A stretch of DNA of 64,000 nucleotides from Microbacterium sp. SORGH_AS_0428 (GTDB lineage Bacteria > Actinomycetota > Actinomycetes > Actinomycetales > Microbacteriaceae): the NCBI RefSeq assembly GCF_031453615.1, contig NZ_JAVIZT010000001.1:1798001-1862000 (forward strand), in the 5' to 3' direction. The notes beneath the pieces are model-generated. The model saw nothing but the letters and a program-made list of their open reading frames with translations. It was not told the origin of the DNA and did no database searches. Below, in pieces: positions 52,503 to 60,478 of the stretch (the stretch's first letter is position 1; each line of letters starts with the position of its first letter). The position numbers and the translations under genes were made by a program.

Positions 52503-53149
52503 GCTCTCAGTGTGGCCGACGCCGGCTCGTGCGCGATCGTCTCGGCCACGTCGCGTGCGCGGCGACGCAGCGCAGCGATGCGGTCGATGACGATGCCCAC
52601 CCCGAGGGCGAGGACGACGCCGATCACGGCGCTCAGCACCGGCTGGTCGCCGAGCCACTGGCCGGCGAGGGTTCCGATGACGACGCTGTAGAGCGCCCAG
52701 CTCACGCCGGCGACGACGCTCAGCGGAGCGAAGCGTCGCCACGGGTATCCCAGCGCCCCGGCCGACATGTTCACGGCGACCCGCCCGACCGGGATGTAGC
52801 GGGCGCCCAGGATGAGCGGGGCACCCCGCGTGGTGAACGCCGCGCGAGCGCGCTCGAAGGCTCCCGCGACGCGGGGTCGCCGCATCCATCCGTACCGGCT
52901 CGTGCCGACCCTGCCACCGATCGCGTAGGCGATGTTGTCGCCGATCGCGGCGCCGAGAGCCGCCACGAGGCAGAGGGCGACGAGCGTAGGCACGTCTCCG
53001 GTGGCGGCGGCCACGGCGGCCGCGGCGACGAGCACGGTCTCGCTGGGCATCGGGGGGAAGAACCCGTCGATCACGGCCGCGGCGAACATGACCGGCAGCA
53101 GCCACGGCGAGGCGGCGGCCTGGAGGATGAGATCGGTGACGACGTCCAC
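52499..53149 (-). CDS. DedA-family membrane protein
   Basis: 216 residues with about five membrane segments. DedA markers: FFPPMPSETVLVAAA (reentrant loop with Glu), GDNIAYAIGGRVG and the Arg-containing GARYIPVGRVAVNMSAG. DedA proteins flip lipid carriers and affect membrane homeostasis. It heads a tight operon with a two-component system through successive ATGA overlaps. The GTG start at 53149 is set by TAGCGT 6 bases upstream. Confidence 0.9.
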   Translation of the reverse strand: MDVVTDLILQAAASPWLLPVMFAAAVIDGFFPPMPSETVLVAAAAVAAATGDVPTLVALCLVAALGAAIGDNIAYAIGGRVGTSRYGWMRRPRVAGAFERARAAFTTRGAPLILGARYIPVGRVAVNMSAGALGYPWRRFAPLSVVAGVSWALYSVVIGTLAGQWLGDQPVLSAVIGVVLALGVGIVIDRIAALRRRARDVAETIAHEPASATLRA

Positions 53150-53155
53150 CCCTCG

Positions 53156-53161
53156 ACGCTA
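53156..53161 (-). promoter_or_regulatory. -10 hexamer TAGCGT for the DedA-kinase-regulator operon
   Basis: On the minus strand TAGCGT, 6 bases (CGAGGG), then GTG at 53149. Confidence 0.55.
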
Positions 53162-53254
53162 TGAATCGAGGCGACTGCCCCGCATCCCTCGGAAGTACCT
53201 CCCGCGTGATACCTCAGAGGGGTTCCTGCGCCGGTTGTCGCCCCCTCGGCTCCC

Positions 53255-53321
53255 GTCGGAGATTCGGCCCGATGTCGGAGGATTCCGGCCCGAACCTCCG
53301 ACCGGAGGATGAATCTCCGAC
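53255..53321. repeat. 67-bp palindromic repeat (GTCGGAG family), copy 2
   Basis: GTCGGAGATTC at the left end and GAATCTCCGAC at the right end are perfect complements; inner GTCGGAGG / CCTCCGAC also pair. Same length and order as the copy at 49153-49219. Confidence 0.85.
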
Positions 53322-53349
53322 GCGCGAGCGCAGCGTCCGGCCGCGGCGG

Positions 53350-54405
53350 TCAGCCCGCCGCCACCCGCGCCACCTCGCGCGCGAGGTGCGGGTGCCACAT
53401 CGCGCCCGTGGCGCTCATGACCGCATCCGCTCCCGCTTGTCGGTAGGCCAGATAGTCGGCGGGGCTCGTCACGCCGCCGGCGCCCACGATCGCGAAGTCG
53501 GCGTCGCGCAGTGCGCGGATGCGGGCGAGCCGGCAGGTCATCTCGAGTCCCGCCCACCGGATGGCGGCGCCGCACACGCCGGCGCTCTCGCGTCCGGGGC
53601 CGAGCGCGGGCGTTCCGGATGCGGTCACGAGCCGGGCGGGGATCGTGTTGACCGCCGCGTAGCCCGCCACGAACTCCGCGGTCGCGTCGACGAACCGTTC
53701 GAGGGCCGCATCCGAGTCGAAGTACGCGAGCTTGACGAGGAGAGGGACGTCGCCGATCTCGTCTTTCACGACGGCGAGGATGCGGCGCACGCGCGGCGTG
53801 TCGAAGCAGAGCAGGGATGCGGCGCCCTCGTTCGGGCACGACAGGTTGAGCTCGAGCACCGCGGCGCCGGTCTCGACGACCAGCCGGGCGGCACGGAGGT
53901 GATCGGCCACGAGCGCCAGTTCGCCGCCGGAGCCCCGGGTGCCCTGGAAGCTGCCGATGAGCAGCTGGCCGTCCCCCGCCGCGGCGACGGCCGCAGCCAT
54001 GTCGGGTTGCCAGACGTCGGGATCGCGCGAGGGCACCCCGAACGAGTTGCTGATCGACAGCGGCTCGGTGAACTCGCCGTCCGCCCGGACGGTTCCGGCA
54101 TCGCGGGTCAGGTCGCCGTCGACATGCACGGCGAGCACGTTCGGGAACGGGTTGCTGGAGTGCGCGCGCGTGCGCACCGTCTTGTAGACGGCGAGGTCGT
54201 ACCCGTGCGCGAAGGCCGCCGCGACGAACCGCGCGTTCAGCAACGGCCCCGCGGGGATGCCGAACGGTGTGCCGACGGCCCGCCCGAGGAAGCTGTTCCC
54301 CGGGGCCGGAGGGGCCGCATCCGTCGCGGGTTCGGCGAATGCCCCGAACGGCCCGCGCGCGTAGTTCTGCTCGTAGGTCAGGGTCGGATCGTAGAAGGGG
54401 TGCAC
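53350..54405 (-). CDS. Dihydroorotate dehydrogenase-like flavoprotein (class 1 type)
   Basis: 351 residues. The class 1 active-site loop is ELNLSCPNEGAASLL with catalytic Cys; other markers are PLLVKLAYFDSD, VNTIPARLV and the FMN-phosphate site AIVGAGGVTSPADY. It resembles DHOD but may act on another dihydropyrimidine; no pyr genes are beside it. The GTG start at 54405 is followed by the family-like HPFYDPTLTYEQNY. TACGCT lies 8 bases upstream. Confidence 0.8.
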   Translation of the reverse strand: MHPFYDPTLTYEQNYARGPFGAFAEPATDAAPPAPGNSFLGRAVGTPFGIPAGPLLNARFVAAAFAHGYDLAVYKTVRTRAHSSNPFPNVLAVHVDGDLTRDAGTVRADGEFTEPLSISNSFGVPSRDPDVWQPDMAAAVAAAGDGQLLIGSFQGTRGSGGELALVADHLRAARLVVETGAAVLELNLSCPNEGAASLLCFDTPRVRRILAVVKDEIGDVPLLVKLAYFDSDAALERFVDATAEFVAGYAAVNTIPARLVTASGTPALGPGRESAGVCGAAIRWAGLEMTCRLARIRALRDADFAIVGAGGVTSPADYLAYRQAGADAVMSATGAMWHPHLAREVARVAAG

Positions 54406-54510
54406 CGCCGACGAGCGTAAGCACCGGCATCGACGCAGCGACCCGGCGCGGGCCGTGAGAAGAGTGCGTTCTCCGTCTCGAGGGGGATCCGCGAGGCGGT
54501 GGCGCGCTCA

Positions 54511-54516
54511 TAGGCT
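54511..54516 (+). promoter_or_regulatory. -10 hexamer TAGGCT for the small gene at 54523
   Basis: TAGGCT, 6 bases, then ATG. Confidence 0.5.
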
Positions 54517-54522
54517 CGCGGC

Positions 54523-54735
54523 ATGAGCGACCAGAAGCAGTCCTGGAACTCGACGTACGTGGCCGTGGCGATCCCGTTCCTCGCGATCGCGGTCACGTTC
54601 TGGCTGACGATGGACAACATCGCCGTCGCACTGCCGTTCTTCGTGCTCGCGATGAGCTTCTTCGTCATCGGCATGACATCCAAGGGCGGCGAGTCCGGCG
54701 AGTCGGACAAGCCAGCCGACACCGAGAAGGAGTGA
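54523..54735 (+). CDS. Small two-helix membrane protein, 70 residues
   Basis: Two membrane segments (VAVAIPFLAIAVTFWLTM and ALPFFVLAMSFFVIGM) and a Ser/Glu/Lys-rich tail. Not recognised. A leaderless-type promoter supports that it is a real gene. Confidence 0.7.
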   Translation: MSDQKQSWNSTYVAVAIPFLAIAVTFWLTMDNIAVALPFFVLAMSFFVIGMTSKGGESGESDKPADTEKE

Positions 54736-54742
54736 CGCGCGT

Positions 54743-55105
54743 TCAGTCCTCCGGCACGAGAGTGCCCTGATGGAAGAGCATGCGCGGCGTCCCGTCCGAC
54801 ACGACCCACAACGACGAGTGACGACTGACGGTCGTCGCCGCGCGCAGGCGGTACGTCACGAGCACGGTGTCGGGCGCGACATCGACGAACCGCCACTCGT
54901 CCGACGACGGGGTCTCCCGCAGACCTTCCGCCGCGAGTGACTCGAGGATCTCCGTTCGTGTCCAGTGGCATCCGGAGCGCCCGATCTCGGTGAAGTCAGG
55001 ATGCAGCAGTCTCGCCGCCGCATCCCGATCACCGCGGATCTCACTCGAGAGCAGGGCCGTCTCCGCCGCTTGGATCACCGCGAAGCGTTCGTCTGAATCC
55101 GCCAT
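54743..55105 (-). CDS. NTF2/SnoaL-like DUF4440 protein
   Basis: 120 residues: IQAAETALLSSEIRGDRDAA, LLHPDFTEIGRSGCHWTRTEI and the strand-rich C-terminus typical of DUF4440. The DFxEIGxSG motif is conserved in this family. The activity is unknown. TAGATT lies 6 bases before the ATG. Confidence 0.82.
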   Translation of the reverse strand: MADSDERFAVIQAAETALLSSEIRGDRDAAARLLHPDFTEIGRSGCHWTRTEILESLAAEGLRETPSSDEWRFVDVAPDTVLVTYRLRAATTVSRHSSLWVVSDGTPRMLFHQGTLVPED

Positions 55106-55111
55106 GGCGAG

Positions 55112-55117
55112 AATCTA
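55112..55117 (-). promoter_or_regulatory. -10 hexamer TAGATT for the DUF4440 gene
   Basis: On the minus strand TAGATT, CTCGCC, then ATG at 55105. The hexamer overlaps the stop region of the upstream esterase gene. Confidence 0.55.
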
Positions 55118-56026
55118 GCCCCGGCTGACACCCGCCGGGTCGTCGGCGAAGCGCGCGACGAGGTCGTACGCCTCGCGCGCCTCCCGCGTCCAGGAGGCGC
55201 CCGGGTACACGTGGAAGCCGTCGGGGGCGACGACCAGCCGCACGGGACTGCCGGCCCGGCTCGCCTTCTCGGCGAAGAGCTGTGCGTCGGCGAGGAAGAT
55301 GTCGCGCCCGCCCTGGAACAGCAGGGTCGGGGGCAGGCCGGCGAGGCTGTCGAAGATCGGGCTGATCTGCGGGTCGTCGGTCGGCAGGGTCCCCGCCCAG
55401 GCGACGCCCGCCGCCCGCAGACCGGCGCAACGCAGCGACGGATCACGACGCTGCAGACGCGCCGCCTCCGGGTTGCGCATCGTCGGGTCGACCCACGGCG
55501 CGAGCAGGATGAGGCCGTCGATCGGGCGACGGCGTTCTTCCCGCACGCGCAGTGCCAGCGAGAGGGCGACGTTGCCGCCGGCGGAGTCTCCGGCGACGAA
55601 CAACCGCGTGGTGCGCGGGTCGTCCGCGACGTTCGCGTAGACGGCATCGACGAAGGCTCGCGCCTGGTCGTACGTGTGCTCGGGGGTGAGCGGATAGTCG
55701 ACGATCGTGACGGCAGCGCGCGTGCGCATCATCAGCCTGCGGATGATCCACCAGTGCGCCGTCGCGAGGGGATTCACGAACCCTCCGCCGGGGAAGTAGA
55801 TCAGCTCGCGACCCGCCACGTGGTCCACGGGCTGCCATCGTCGGACGAGGCGGCCGCCGACCTGCTGCGCGGTCATCTCGCCCCAGCGCGTCGCGTCGCG
55901 CGGGACGGATGCGGGTGCACGCGCCGGATCGAGGGTCTGCAGGTAAGCGCTGCCCGAGAGGTCGCGCCGCGTCGTGCCCGCGGACAGCCAGAGCAGCCCG
56001 GAGGTGAGGGTCATCAGCAGCGTCAC
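55115..56026 (-). CDS. Alpha/beta hydrolase of the hormone-sensitive-lipase (acetyl hydrolase) family
   Basis: 303 residues. The oxyanion HGG-type motif reads YFPGGGFVNPL; nucleophile Ser in VAGDSAGGNVAL; Asp in FQGGRDIFLADA and His in APDGFHVYPG. It probably hydrolyses short acyl esters. The GTG at 56026 is set by TAAGGT 6 bases upstream. It ends 9 bases before the DUF4440 gene begins. Confidence 0.88.
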   Translation of the reverse strand: MTLLMTLTSGLLWLSAGTTRRDLSGSAYLQTLDPARAPASVPRDATRWGEMTAQQVGGRLVRRWQPVDHVAGRELIYFPGGGFVNPLATAHWWIIRRLMMRTRAAVTIVDYPLTPEHTYDQARAFVDAVYANVADDPRTTRLFVAGDSAGGNVALSLALRVREERRRPIDGLILLAPWVDPTMRNPEAARLQRRDPSLRCAGLRAAGVAWAGTLPTDDPQISPIFDSLAGLPPTLLFQGGRDIFLADAQLFAEKASRAGSPVRLVVAPDGFHVYPGASWTREAREAYDLVARFADDPAGVSRG

Positions 56027-56032
56027 GTGCTC

Positions 56033-56038
56033 ACCTTA
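56033..56038 (-). promoter_or_regulatory. -10 hexamer TAAGGT for the HSL-type hydrolase gene
   Basis: On the minus strand TAAGGT, GAGCAC, then GTG at 56026. Confidence 0.55.
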
Positions 56039-56138
56039 CGAGCCGGATCGGGTCCACCCCGGGCGCATCGGGCCGTCCTGCGGGTCCCCACCGGCCGTCG
56101 TCGCTTCCCGCGGAGCTCGCCCGACGACCCCGGCTCTG

Positions 56139-56167
56139 GTCATCGAGCGAGCGACGCGAGACGCGCC
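56139..56167. repeat. Half-copy of the GTTTCGTCTCGC repeat at the VOC gene end
   Basis: CGAGCGAGCGACGCGAGACG is a degenerate half of the repeat at 9133-9214. It encodes the last residues of the VOC protein (ARLASLAR) and its stop codon. Confidence 0.6.
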
Positions 56168-56634
56168 CCGGGTCGGCCCGCGTATGCCGCCTGTACGTCG
56201 ACGACCCAGGTCACGCCGAAGCGGTCGGTGAGCATGCCGAACCCGGGGCTCCATGCGGAGGCGGCGAGCGGCTCGATGATGTCAGCGCCGTCGGCAAGAC
56301 GCTCCCAGATCACCGTCATCTCGTCGATCGACTGACCGCGCACGGACTGGAAGAACGTGCGGTCGGTGAGGGTGACCCCGTTCGTACGACTGGTCGTTCC
56401 GCCATCCATGCCACCCGCATCCTGCCCGGGGATGTCGTAGGCCATGACGCGGAGTCCGTCGGCGCTCTCGAGCTGGCCGAAGACGACGCGGTCGGCACCG
56501 GGGACGTCTGCAGGCATGCCCATGTCCGCGTAGGTGGCGACGATGAGGTGGCCGCCGAAGACGGACTGGTAGAACTCGAGCGCCTCGCGTGCGGCGCCGC
56601 GGAGGTTGAGGTGGGTGGTGGTCGTGATCGTCAT
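56140..56634 (-). CDS. PhnB-like VOC-superfamily protein
   Basis: 164 residues. LNLRGAAREALEFYQSVFGG and the C-terminal DRFGVTWVVDV are typical of the PhnB/3-demethylubiquinone-methyltransferase-like VOC group. The activity is unknown. GAGGACG precedes the ATG. It is divergent from the WYL-type regulator gene, which may control it; the last codons lie in a repeat half-copy. Confidence 0.85.
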   Translation of the reverse strand: MTITTTTHLNLRGAAREALEFYQSVFGGHLIVATYADMGMPADVPGADRVVFGQLESADGLRVMAYDIPGQDAGGMDGGTTSRTNGVTLTDRTFFQSVRGQSIDEMTVIWERLADGADIIEPLAASAWSPGFGMLTDRFGVTWVVDVQAAYAGRPGARLASLAR

Positions 56635-56721
56635 GGTGCGTCCTCGGTAGATGGGATGCGGCGAGCGCCGCGATCTCCACGATCGGCGATGTAGAGGACG
56701 CTTTCTGTCCGCTTCTCGACC

Positions 56722-56727
56722 GAGAAT
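56722..56727 (+). promoter_or_regulatory. -10-like hexamer GAGAAT for the WYL regulator gene
   Basis: GAGAAT, 6 bases, then ATG at 56734. Confidence 0.4.
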
Positions 56728-56733
56728 GAAAGC

Positions 56734-57678
56734 ATGTCCGCGACGTCGTCCCGCATGCTCACGCTGCTGTCGCTCTTGCAGGCGCGGCGCGACTGGCCGG
56801 GCGGGGTGCTCGCCGAACGCCTGGACGTCACCCCGCGCACGGTCCGGCGCGACATCGAGCGGCTTCGGGCGCTCGGGTACGTGATCGACGCCACGAAGGG
56901 TCCGGACGGCGGATACCGGCTCGCCGCGGGATCGGAGCTGCCGCCGCTGCTCTTCGACGACGAGCAGGCGGTCGCGATCACCGTTGCCCTGCAGAGCGCT
57001 CCCGCGACGGGCGTGGATGTGGCCGACGCTGCCGCACGCGCCCTGGCCACCGTGCGGCAGGTCATGCCGTCGCGGCTGCGGCATCGGATCGACGGGATCC
57101 GCTTCACCGACACCGCGGTCTCGGATGCGGTCGACCCCGCCGTGCTGGAGGCGGTGAGCACGGCGACCGGGGACCACCGCGTCCTGCGTTTCGACTACCG
57201 CGACGAGCTCTCGCGCAACGCCGAGCCGCACGCCGTCGTCGCCCGTGGCGGCCGGTGGTATGTGGTTGCGTGGGATCTCGACGCCGCCGACTGGCGCATC
57301 TTCCGCCTCGACCGGATGACGCCCCGCATCCCGCTCGGTGCGCGGTTCACGCCGCGGCCGATTCCCCACGGCGATGCCGCGGCGTTCCTGTCGGCGCGGA
57401 CCAAGGGATCCGACAGCCCGCAGAGGTGGCCCGTCTACGGCGAGATCCTGCTGGAGCTGCCCCTCCGTGCTGCCGCGCCGTGGCTCGGGGACGCGGACGG
57501 GGTCGACGTCTCAGAGACGACGTGCCGCATCCGCGTCGGATCGTGGTCATGGGCCGGAGTGCTGTCGTGGGTCCTGCGCTTCGATGCGCCGTTCACCGTG
57601 CTCGGCCCTCCGGAGTTCGCCGCCGCGGCACGCTCCCTCGCCGCCCGCGTGGCGGATGCGACGCCCGCCGGTCGTTGA
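56734..57678 (+). CDS. YafY-type HTH/WYL-domain transcriptional regulator
   Basis: 314 residues. N-terminal HTH_11 (LLQARRDWPGGVLAERLDVT, PRTVRRDIERLRALGY), then a WYL domain with GRWYVVAWDLDAADWRIFRLDRM and a C-terminal WCX region. WYL proteins sense ligands, often nucleic acids or nucleotides. It is divergent from the PhnB-like gene. The TGA stop lies inside a repeat half-copy. Confidence 0.9.
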   Translation: MSATSSRMLTLLSLLQARRDWPGGVLAERLDVTPRTVRRDIERLRALGYVIDATKGPDGGYRLAAGSELPPLLFDDEQAVAITVALQSAPATGVDVADAAARALATVRQVMPSRLRHRIDGIRFTDTAVSDAVDPAVLEAVSTATGDHRVLRFDYRDELSRNAEPHAVVARGGRWYVVAWDLDAADWRIFRLDRMTPRIPLGARFTPRPIPHGDAAAFLSARTKGSDSPQRWPVYGEILLELPLRAAAPWLGDADGVDVSETTCRIRVGSWSWAGVLSWVLRFDAPFTVLGPPEFAAAARSLAARVADATPAGR

Positions 57679-57700
57679 GCGAGCACCGCGAGTCGAAACG
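57668..57700. repeat. Half-copy of the GTTTCGTCTCGC repeat at the WYL gene end
   Basis: GGTCGTTGAGCGAGC then GCGAGTCGAAACG resembles the right arm of 9133-9214. The WYL gene stop (TGA, 57676-57678) is inside it. Confidence 0.65.
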
Positions 57701-57708
57701 CCCGCCCG

Positions 57709-58323
57709 TCAGGCAGGTGTGACCGGCTGGCGCAGGATGGTCCGCAGCTTCTCGGGCGCTGCGCGTCGCGGATCCCCCAGGTAGATCTCGTGGTGACGGC
57801 CGTTCCACGTGAAACCGCGTTCCGGCATGACCTCGTCGTGGAGGTGCGCCAGCACCGGCGCTTCGTCGTCGTAGGAGCCGATGTGGAGGGTCTGCAGGCA
57901 CAGCCCTTCGGTCATCTCGAGGTGCCCCACCTGCGCAATCGGCGCGGCGGGCTTCTTCGCGGATGCGGCCGAGAGCCCCTCCGCGACATCCTCCGCGCTC
58001 ACCGGGGCGGGCAGCGGGATCAGCATGGTCCAGTCCCAATCACTCTTGCTGCCCCGGACGAAGCTGGTGGGGTCGTCGCTCGACCACAGCCCTTCGAGGG
58101 GACCCACGACGAAGTCCGACTCGGTGCGTCTCTTGAACGCACCACGGACCTGGTATCCCGACACGTACAGCGCCTCGACCGCGGCCCGATACGCCGGCGC
58201 CGTGTTCGGGTCGCCGTGCCCGTCGATCGCGAGGTACTGCATCTGGGGAACATCGACCTGGACGAACCGGCCGGACGGAGGCGTGTACAGCGCCCCGAGA
58301 TCCCGCTTGAGGTCGTACCGCAT
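57709..58323 (-). CDS. GyrI-like small-molecule-binding protein
   Basis: 204 residues. The start DLKRDLGALYTPPSGRFVQVDVPQM and ending HHEIYLGDPRRAAPEKLRTILRQPV match the free-standing GyrI-like (GyrI/AraC effector-fold) proteins of actinomycetes. The fold binds small molecules or may hydrolyse reactive compounds. GGGAGCAGGGG precedes the ATG at 58323. Confidence 0.85.
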   Translation of the reverse strand: MRYDLKRDLGALYTPPSGRFVQVDVPQMQYLAIDGHGDPNTAPAYRAAVEALYVSGYQVRGAFKRRTESDFVVGPLEGLWSSDDPTSFVRGSKSDWDWTMLIPLPAPVSAEDVAEGLSAASAKKPAAPIAQVGHLEMTEGLCLQTLHIGSYDDEAPVLAHLHDEVMPERGFTWNGRHHEIYLGDPRRAAPEKLRTILRQPVTPA

Positions 58324-58426
58324 CCCCTGCTCCCTCGCTCCGGTCCCGCGGCGGCGATGTGCTCGCCTACCGAACAGTGTCCCGGACGGCGGGCGCGCAG
58401 CATCCGGAACGCGCCGGGTCAAAGTC

Positions 58427-58711
58427 TCAGTCGGCGAGCTGCTGGATCGAGTACTTCCGCTCGATCCCGGCCGTCGCAGCGCCCCACTCGCTCGCCGCGA
58501 CGCGCTCCTGGTGGGCGCGGAACGCGTCCTCCGTCGCGAACAGCTCCGCCACATCCCACACCAGCGGGTCGTCCGTCGGCGTCACGTCGAACCGGATGCA
58601 GCCCGCTTCCGCTCGCGTGAGCTCGATGTGTCGCGGGAGCTGTGTCGCGACGATCGCCGCCTGCTCATCGTTCGCGCAGATCAGGATTCCGGTCAACTGG
58701 ATGCGGGGCAT
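58427..58711 (-). CDS. Antibiotic-biosynthesis-monooxygenase-fold (ABM) protein
   Basis: 94 residues: LTGILICANDEQAAIV, HIELTRAEAGCIRFDVTP and FRAHQERVAASEW fit the dimeric ABM fold (quinol monooxygenase-like). No cofactor motif is expected. GACAAT is 6 bases before the ATG. The role is unknown. Confidence 0.85.
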   Translation of the reverse strand: MPRIQLTGILICANDEQAAIVATQLPRHIELTRAEAGCIRFDVTPTDDPLVWDVAELFATEDAFRAHQERVAASEWGAATAGIERKYSIQQLAD

Positions 58712-58717
58712 CCGTCC

Positions 58718-58723
58718 ATTGTC
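58718..58723 (-). promoter_or_regulatory. -10-like hexamer GACAAT for the ABM gene
   Basis: On the minus strand GACAAT, GGACGG, then ATG at 58711. Confidence 0.45.
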
Positions 58724-58785
58724 TCTGCAGTCCGGGATGACGACGCGTCGACGTCCTACGAGTTCCGATCCCGAGCGAGCAGCCG

Positions 58786-58791
58786 CACAAT
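58786..58791 (+). promoter_or_regulatory. -10-like hexamer CACAAT for the DoxX gene
   Basis: CACAAT, GGCCTG, then ATG at 58798. Confidence 0.45.
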
Positions 58792-58797
58792 GGCCTG

Positions 58798-59199
58798 ATG
58801 ACCCGTCGTGCGAAGAAGCCCACCGCCACCATCCCGTGGATCGTGATGGTTCCGTTCGCGGTGTCGGGCGTCGTCCATCTCGTCCGGCCCGGCGTCTTCA
58901 CGCCCATCATCCCCCGTGCGCTTCGGCGGTGGGGCAAGGCCCTGGTGCTCGTCTCGGGCGGCGCCGAGCTCGCGTGCGCGGTCGGCCTGGCCGTGCCGGC
59001 GACCCGAGTGGCCGCGGGTCGCGCGAGCGCGGTGGTGCTCGCGGCCGTCTGGCCCGCCAACGCGCAGATGAGTATCGATCTCGGGCGTCGTGCCGCTCGT
59101 CGGCGGACTCTGAAGGCCTGGGCCGCGTTCGCGGTGTCGGTGGTGCGGCTGCCGCTTCAGGTCACGTTGATCCAGCGGGCGCTCGGTCGCTCCCGCTGA
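58798..59199 (+). CDS. DoxX-family membrane protein
   Basis: 133 residues with about four membrane segments. FAVSGVVHLVRPGVFTPIIP and AELACAVGLAVPATRVAA match the DoxX/DoxD-like fold. The function is unknown. It is convergent with the TetR gene and divergent from the ABM gene. Confidence 0.8.
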   Translation: MTRRAKKPTATIPWIVMVPFAVSGVVHLVRPGVFTPIIPRALRRWGKALVLVSGGAELACAVGLAVPATRVAAGRASAVVLAAVWPANAQMSIDLGRRAARRRTLKAWAAFAVSVVRLPLQVTLIQRALGRSR

Positions 59200-59229
59200 G
59201 CTCCCCTCCCCGCGTCTTCGCAGGCACTC

Positions 59230-59808
59230 CTACCCGAGGTCGCCGAGGAGGCCGTCGAGCAGTGCGACCTGACGCTCCGGAGGGTAGGCGGCCGGGTCGA
59301 GCACCGCCTGGACCGTCAGTCCGAGCACGAACGAGTGCAGAGTCTGAGTCACGCGGTCCACCCGCTCGTCGTCGCGTTCGTCGGCGGAGAGGAACTCGGC
59401 GACGAGGCCGTCGACCTTGGCCCGGCTGACCCGGTAGCGTTCCGCATGCTCGGCGGCGTGGCGTTCGTCGGCGAGAGCGGCGTCCCAGGAGGAGATCCAG
59501 ATGCGGTTCGACGTCTGCGAGACGTCGTCGAGCGGGAGCATGTCGAGGAGCGCGGAGCGCAGGTCCGCGGGGCCCCGGGTGGTGGCGGGCCGCTCGCGCG
59601 CGCCCGAGCGCTCGGCGAGCAGTTCGAGCGCGAAGCTCGTCAGTTCCCGCTTCGACGGGAAGTAGTGCGTGACGACGCCCGTGGTCGCGTCGAGTTCGCG
59701 GGCGACCGCGCGCATCGACAGGGCAGCGAACCCCGCGTGGTCCAGGACTCGCCACACCGCTGCCGCCACGTCCTCGCGCCGCTGGCGGTACGCATCCGAT
59801 CCCGTCAT
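59230..59808 (-). CDS. TetR-family transcriptional regulator
   Basis: 192 residues. The N-terminal HTH reads FAALSMRAVARELDATTGVV with the usual THYFPSKREL. The C-terminal ligand domain is of the TetR_C type. The start at 59808 is chosen because CAGACT lies 6 bases upstream. The palindrome CATAAC-AGTC-GTTATG upstream is probably its operator, shared with the divergent acetyltransferase gene. Confidence 0.87.
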   Translation of the reverse strand: MTGSDAYRQRREDVAAAVWRVLDHAGFAALSMRAVARELDATTGVVTHYFPSKRELTSFALELLAERSGARERPATTRGPADLRSALLDMLPLDDVSQTSNRIWISSWDAALADERHAAEHAERYRVSRAKVDGLVAEFLSADERDDERVDRVTQTLHSFVLGLTVQAVLDPAAYPPERQVALLDGLLGDLG

Positions 59809-59825
59809 CCGCTCAGTCTGGACGA

Positions 59826-59841
59826 CATAACAGTCGTTATG
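59826..59841. promoter_or_regulatory. TetR operator between divergent genes
   Basis: CATAACAGTCGTTATG has perfect 6-base arms with a 4-base centre. It lies between -35 (TTGCAT) and -10 (CAGACT) elements of the tetR gene and 14 bases before the acetyltransferase start, so it can repress both. Confidence 0.7.
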
Positions 59842-59854
59842 CAACGCTGGTCCC

Positions 59855-60478
59855 ATGTTCCGACACGAGCTCGACGCGAGCGCCTACCTGAGCCCCCTCG
59901 AGATCTGGCATGCGGAGGAGTTCGCCGCGCATCTCGACCGGGCGCGGGAGTTCATCCGCCCCTGGGTCGGGCCGTCGTTCGTCACGGATTCCGTCGAGGG
60001 CGCCGCCGCGACCCTGGCCCGCTACGCGAACTCGGCCGCCGCCGACGGCGGGCGTCTTTACGGCATCTGGGTCGACGGCGTGCTGCGCGGCGGCGTCATG
60101 TTCGTGAGCTTCAGCGCCGCCGCCGGAGTCTGCGAGATCGGATGCTGGCTCGAACCGGCCGCCGAGGGACGAGGGCTCGTCACGCGTGCGGTGGCCACGC
60201 TGCTCGACTGGGCGCTGCTCGAGCGCGGACTCAACCGGGCCGAGTGGCGGTGTCGCGCCGACAACGTCCGGAGCGCGGCGGTCGCAGAACGGGTGGGGAT
60301 GCGGCACGAAGCCACCCTCCGCGGCGCCTGGCTCAACGGCGGTGTCTTCCACGACAAGCAGGTCTGGGCCATCCTGCGCTCCGAGCACCTCGCACGGCGT
60401 GAGGCGGGCAGCGCCGAGCAGCGGATGCTCCCCGGCTCTGGTCGATGCCGGACCCCCGGAGTACCGTCATCGCCATGA
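59855..60478 (+). CDS. GNAT-family (RimJ/RimL-like) N-acetyltransferase
   Basis: 207 residues. Acetyl-CoA motif region AAEGRGLVTRAVATLLDWAL and NVRSAAVAERVGMRHEATLRGAWLNGGVFHD are typical of RimJ/RimL-like enzymes that acetylate protein N-termini or small amines. The last ~25 residues (after SEHLARREAG) are extra and low in complexity. The stop overlaps the next gene (ATGA). Probably controlled by the divergent TetR protein. Confidence 0.87.
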   Translation: MFRHELDASAYLSPLEIWHAEEFAAHLDRAREFIRPWVGPSFVTDSVEGAAATLARYANSAAADGGRLYGIWVDGVLRGGVMFVSFSAAAGVCEIGCWLEPAAEGRGLVTRAVATLLDWALLERGLNRAEWRCRADNVRSAAVAERVGMRHEATLRGAWLNGGVFHDKQVWAILRSEHLARREAGSAEQRMLPGSGRCRTPGVPSSP

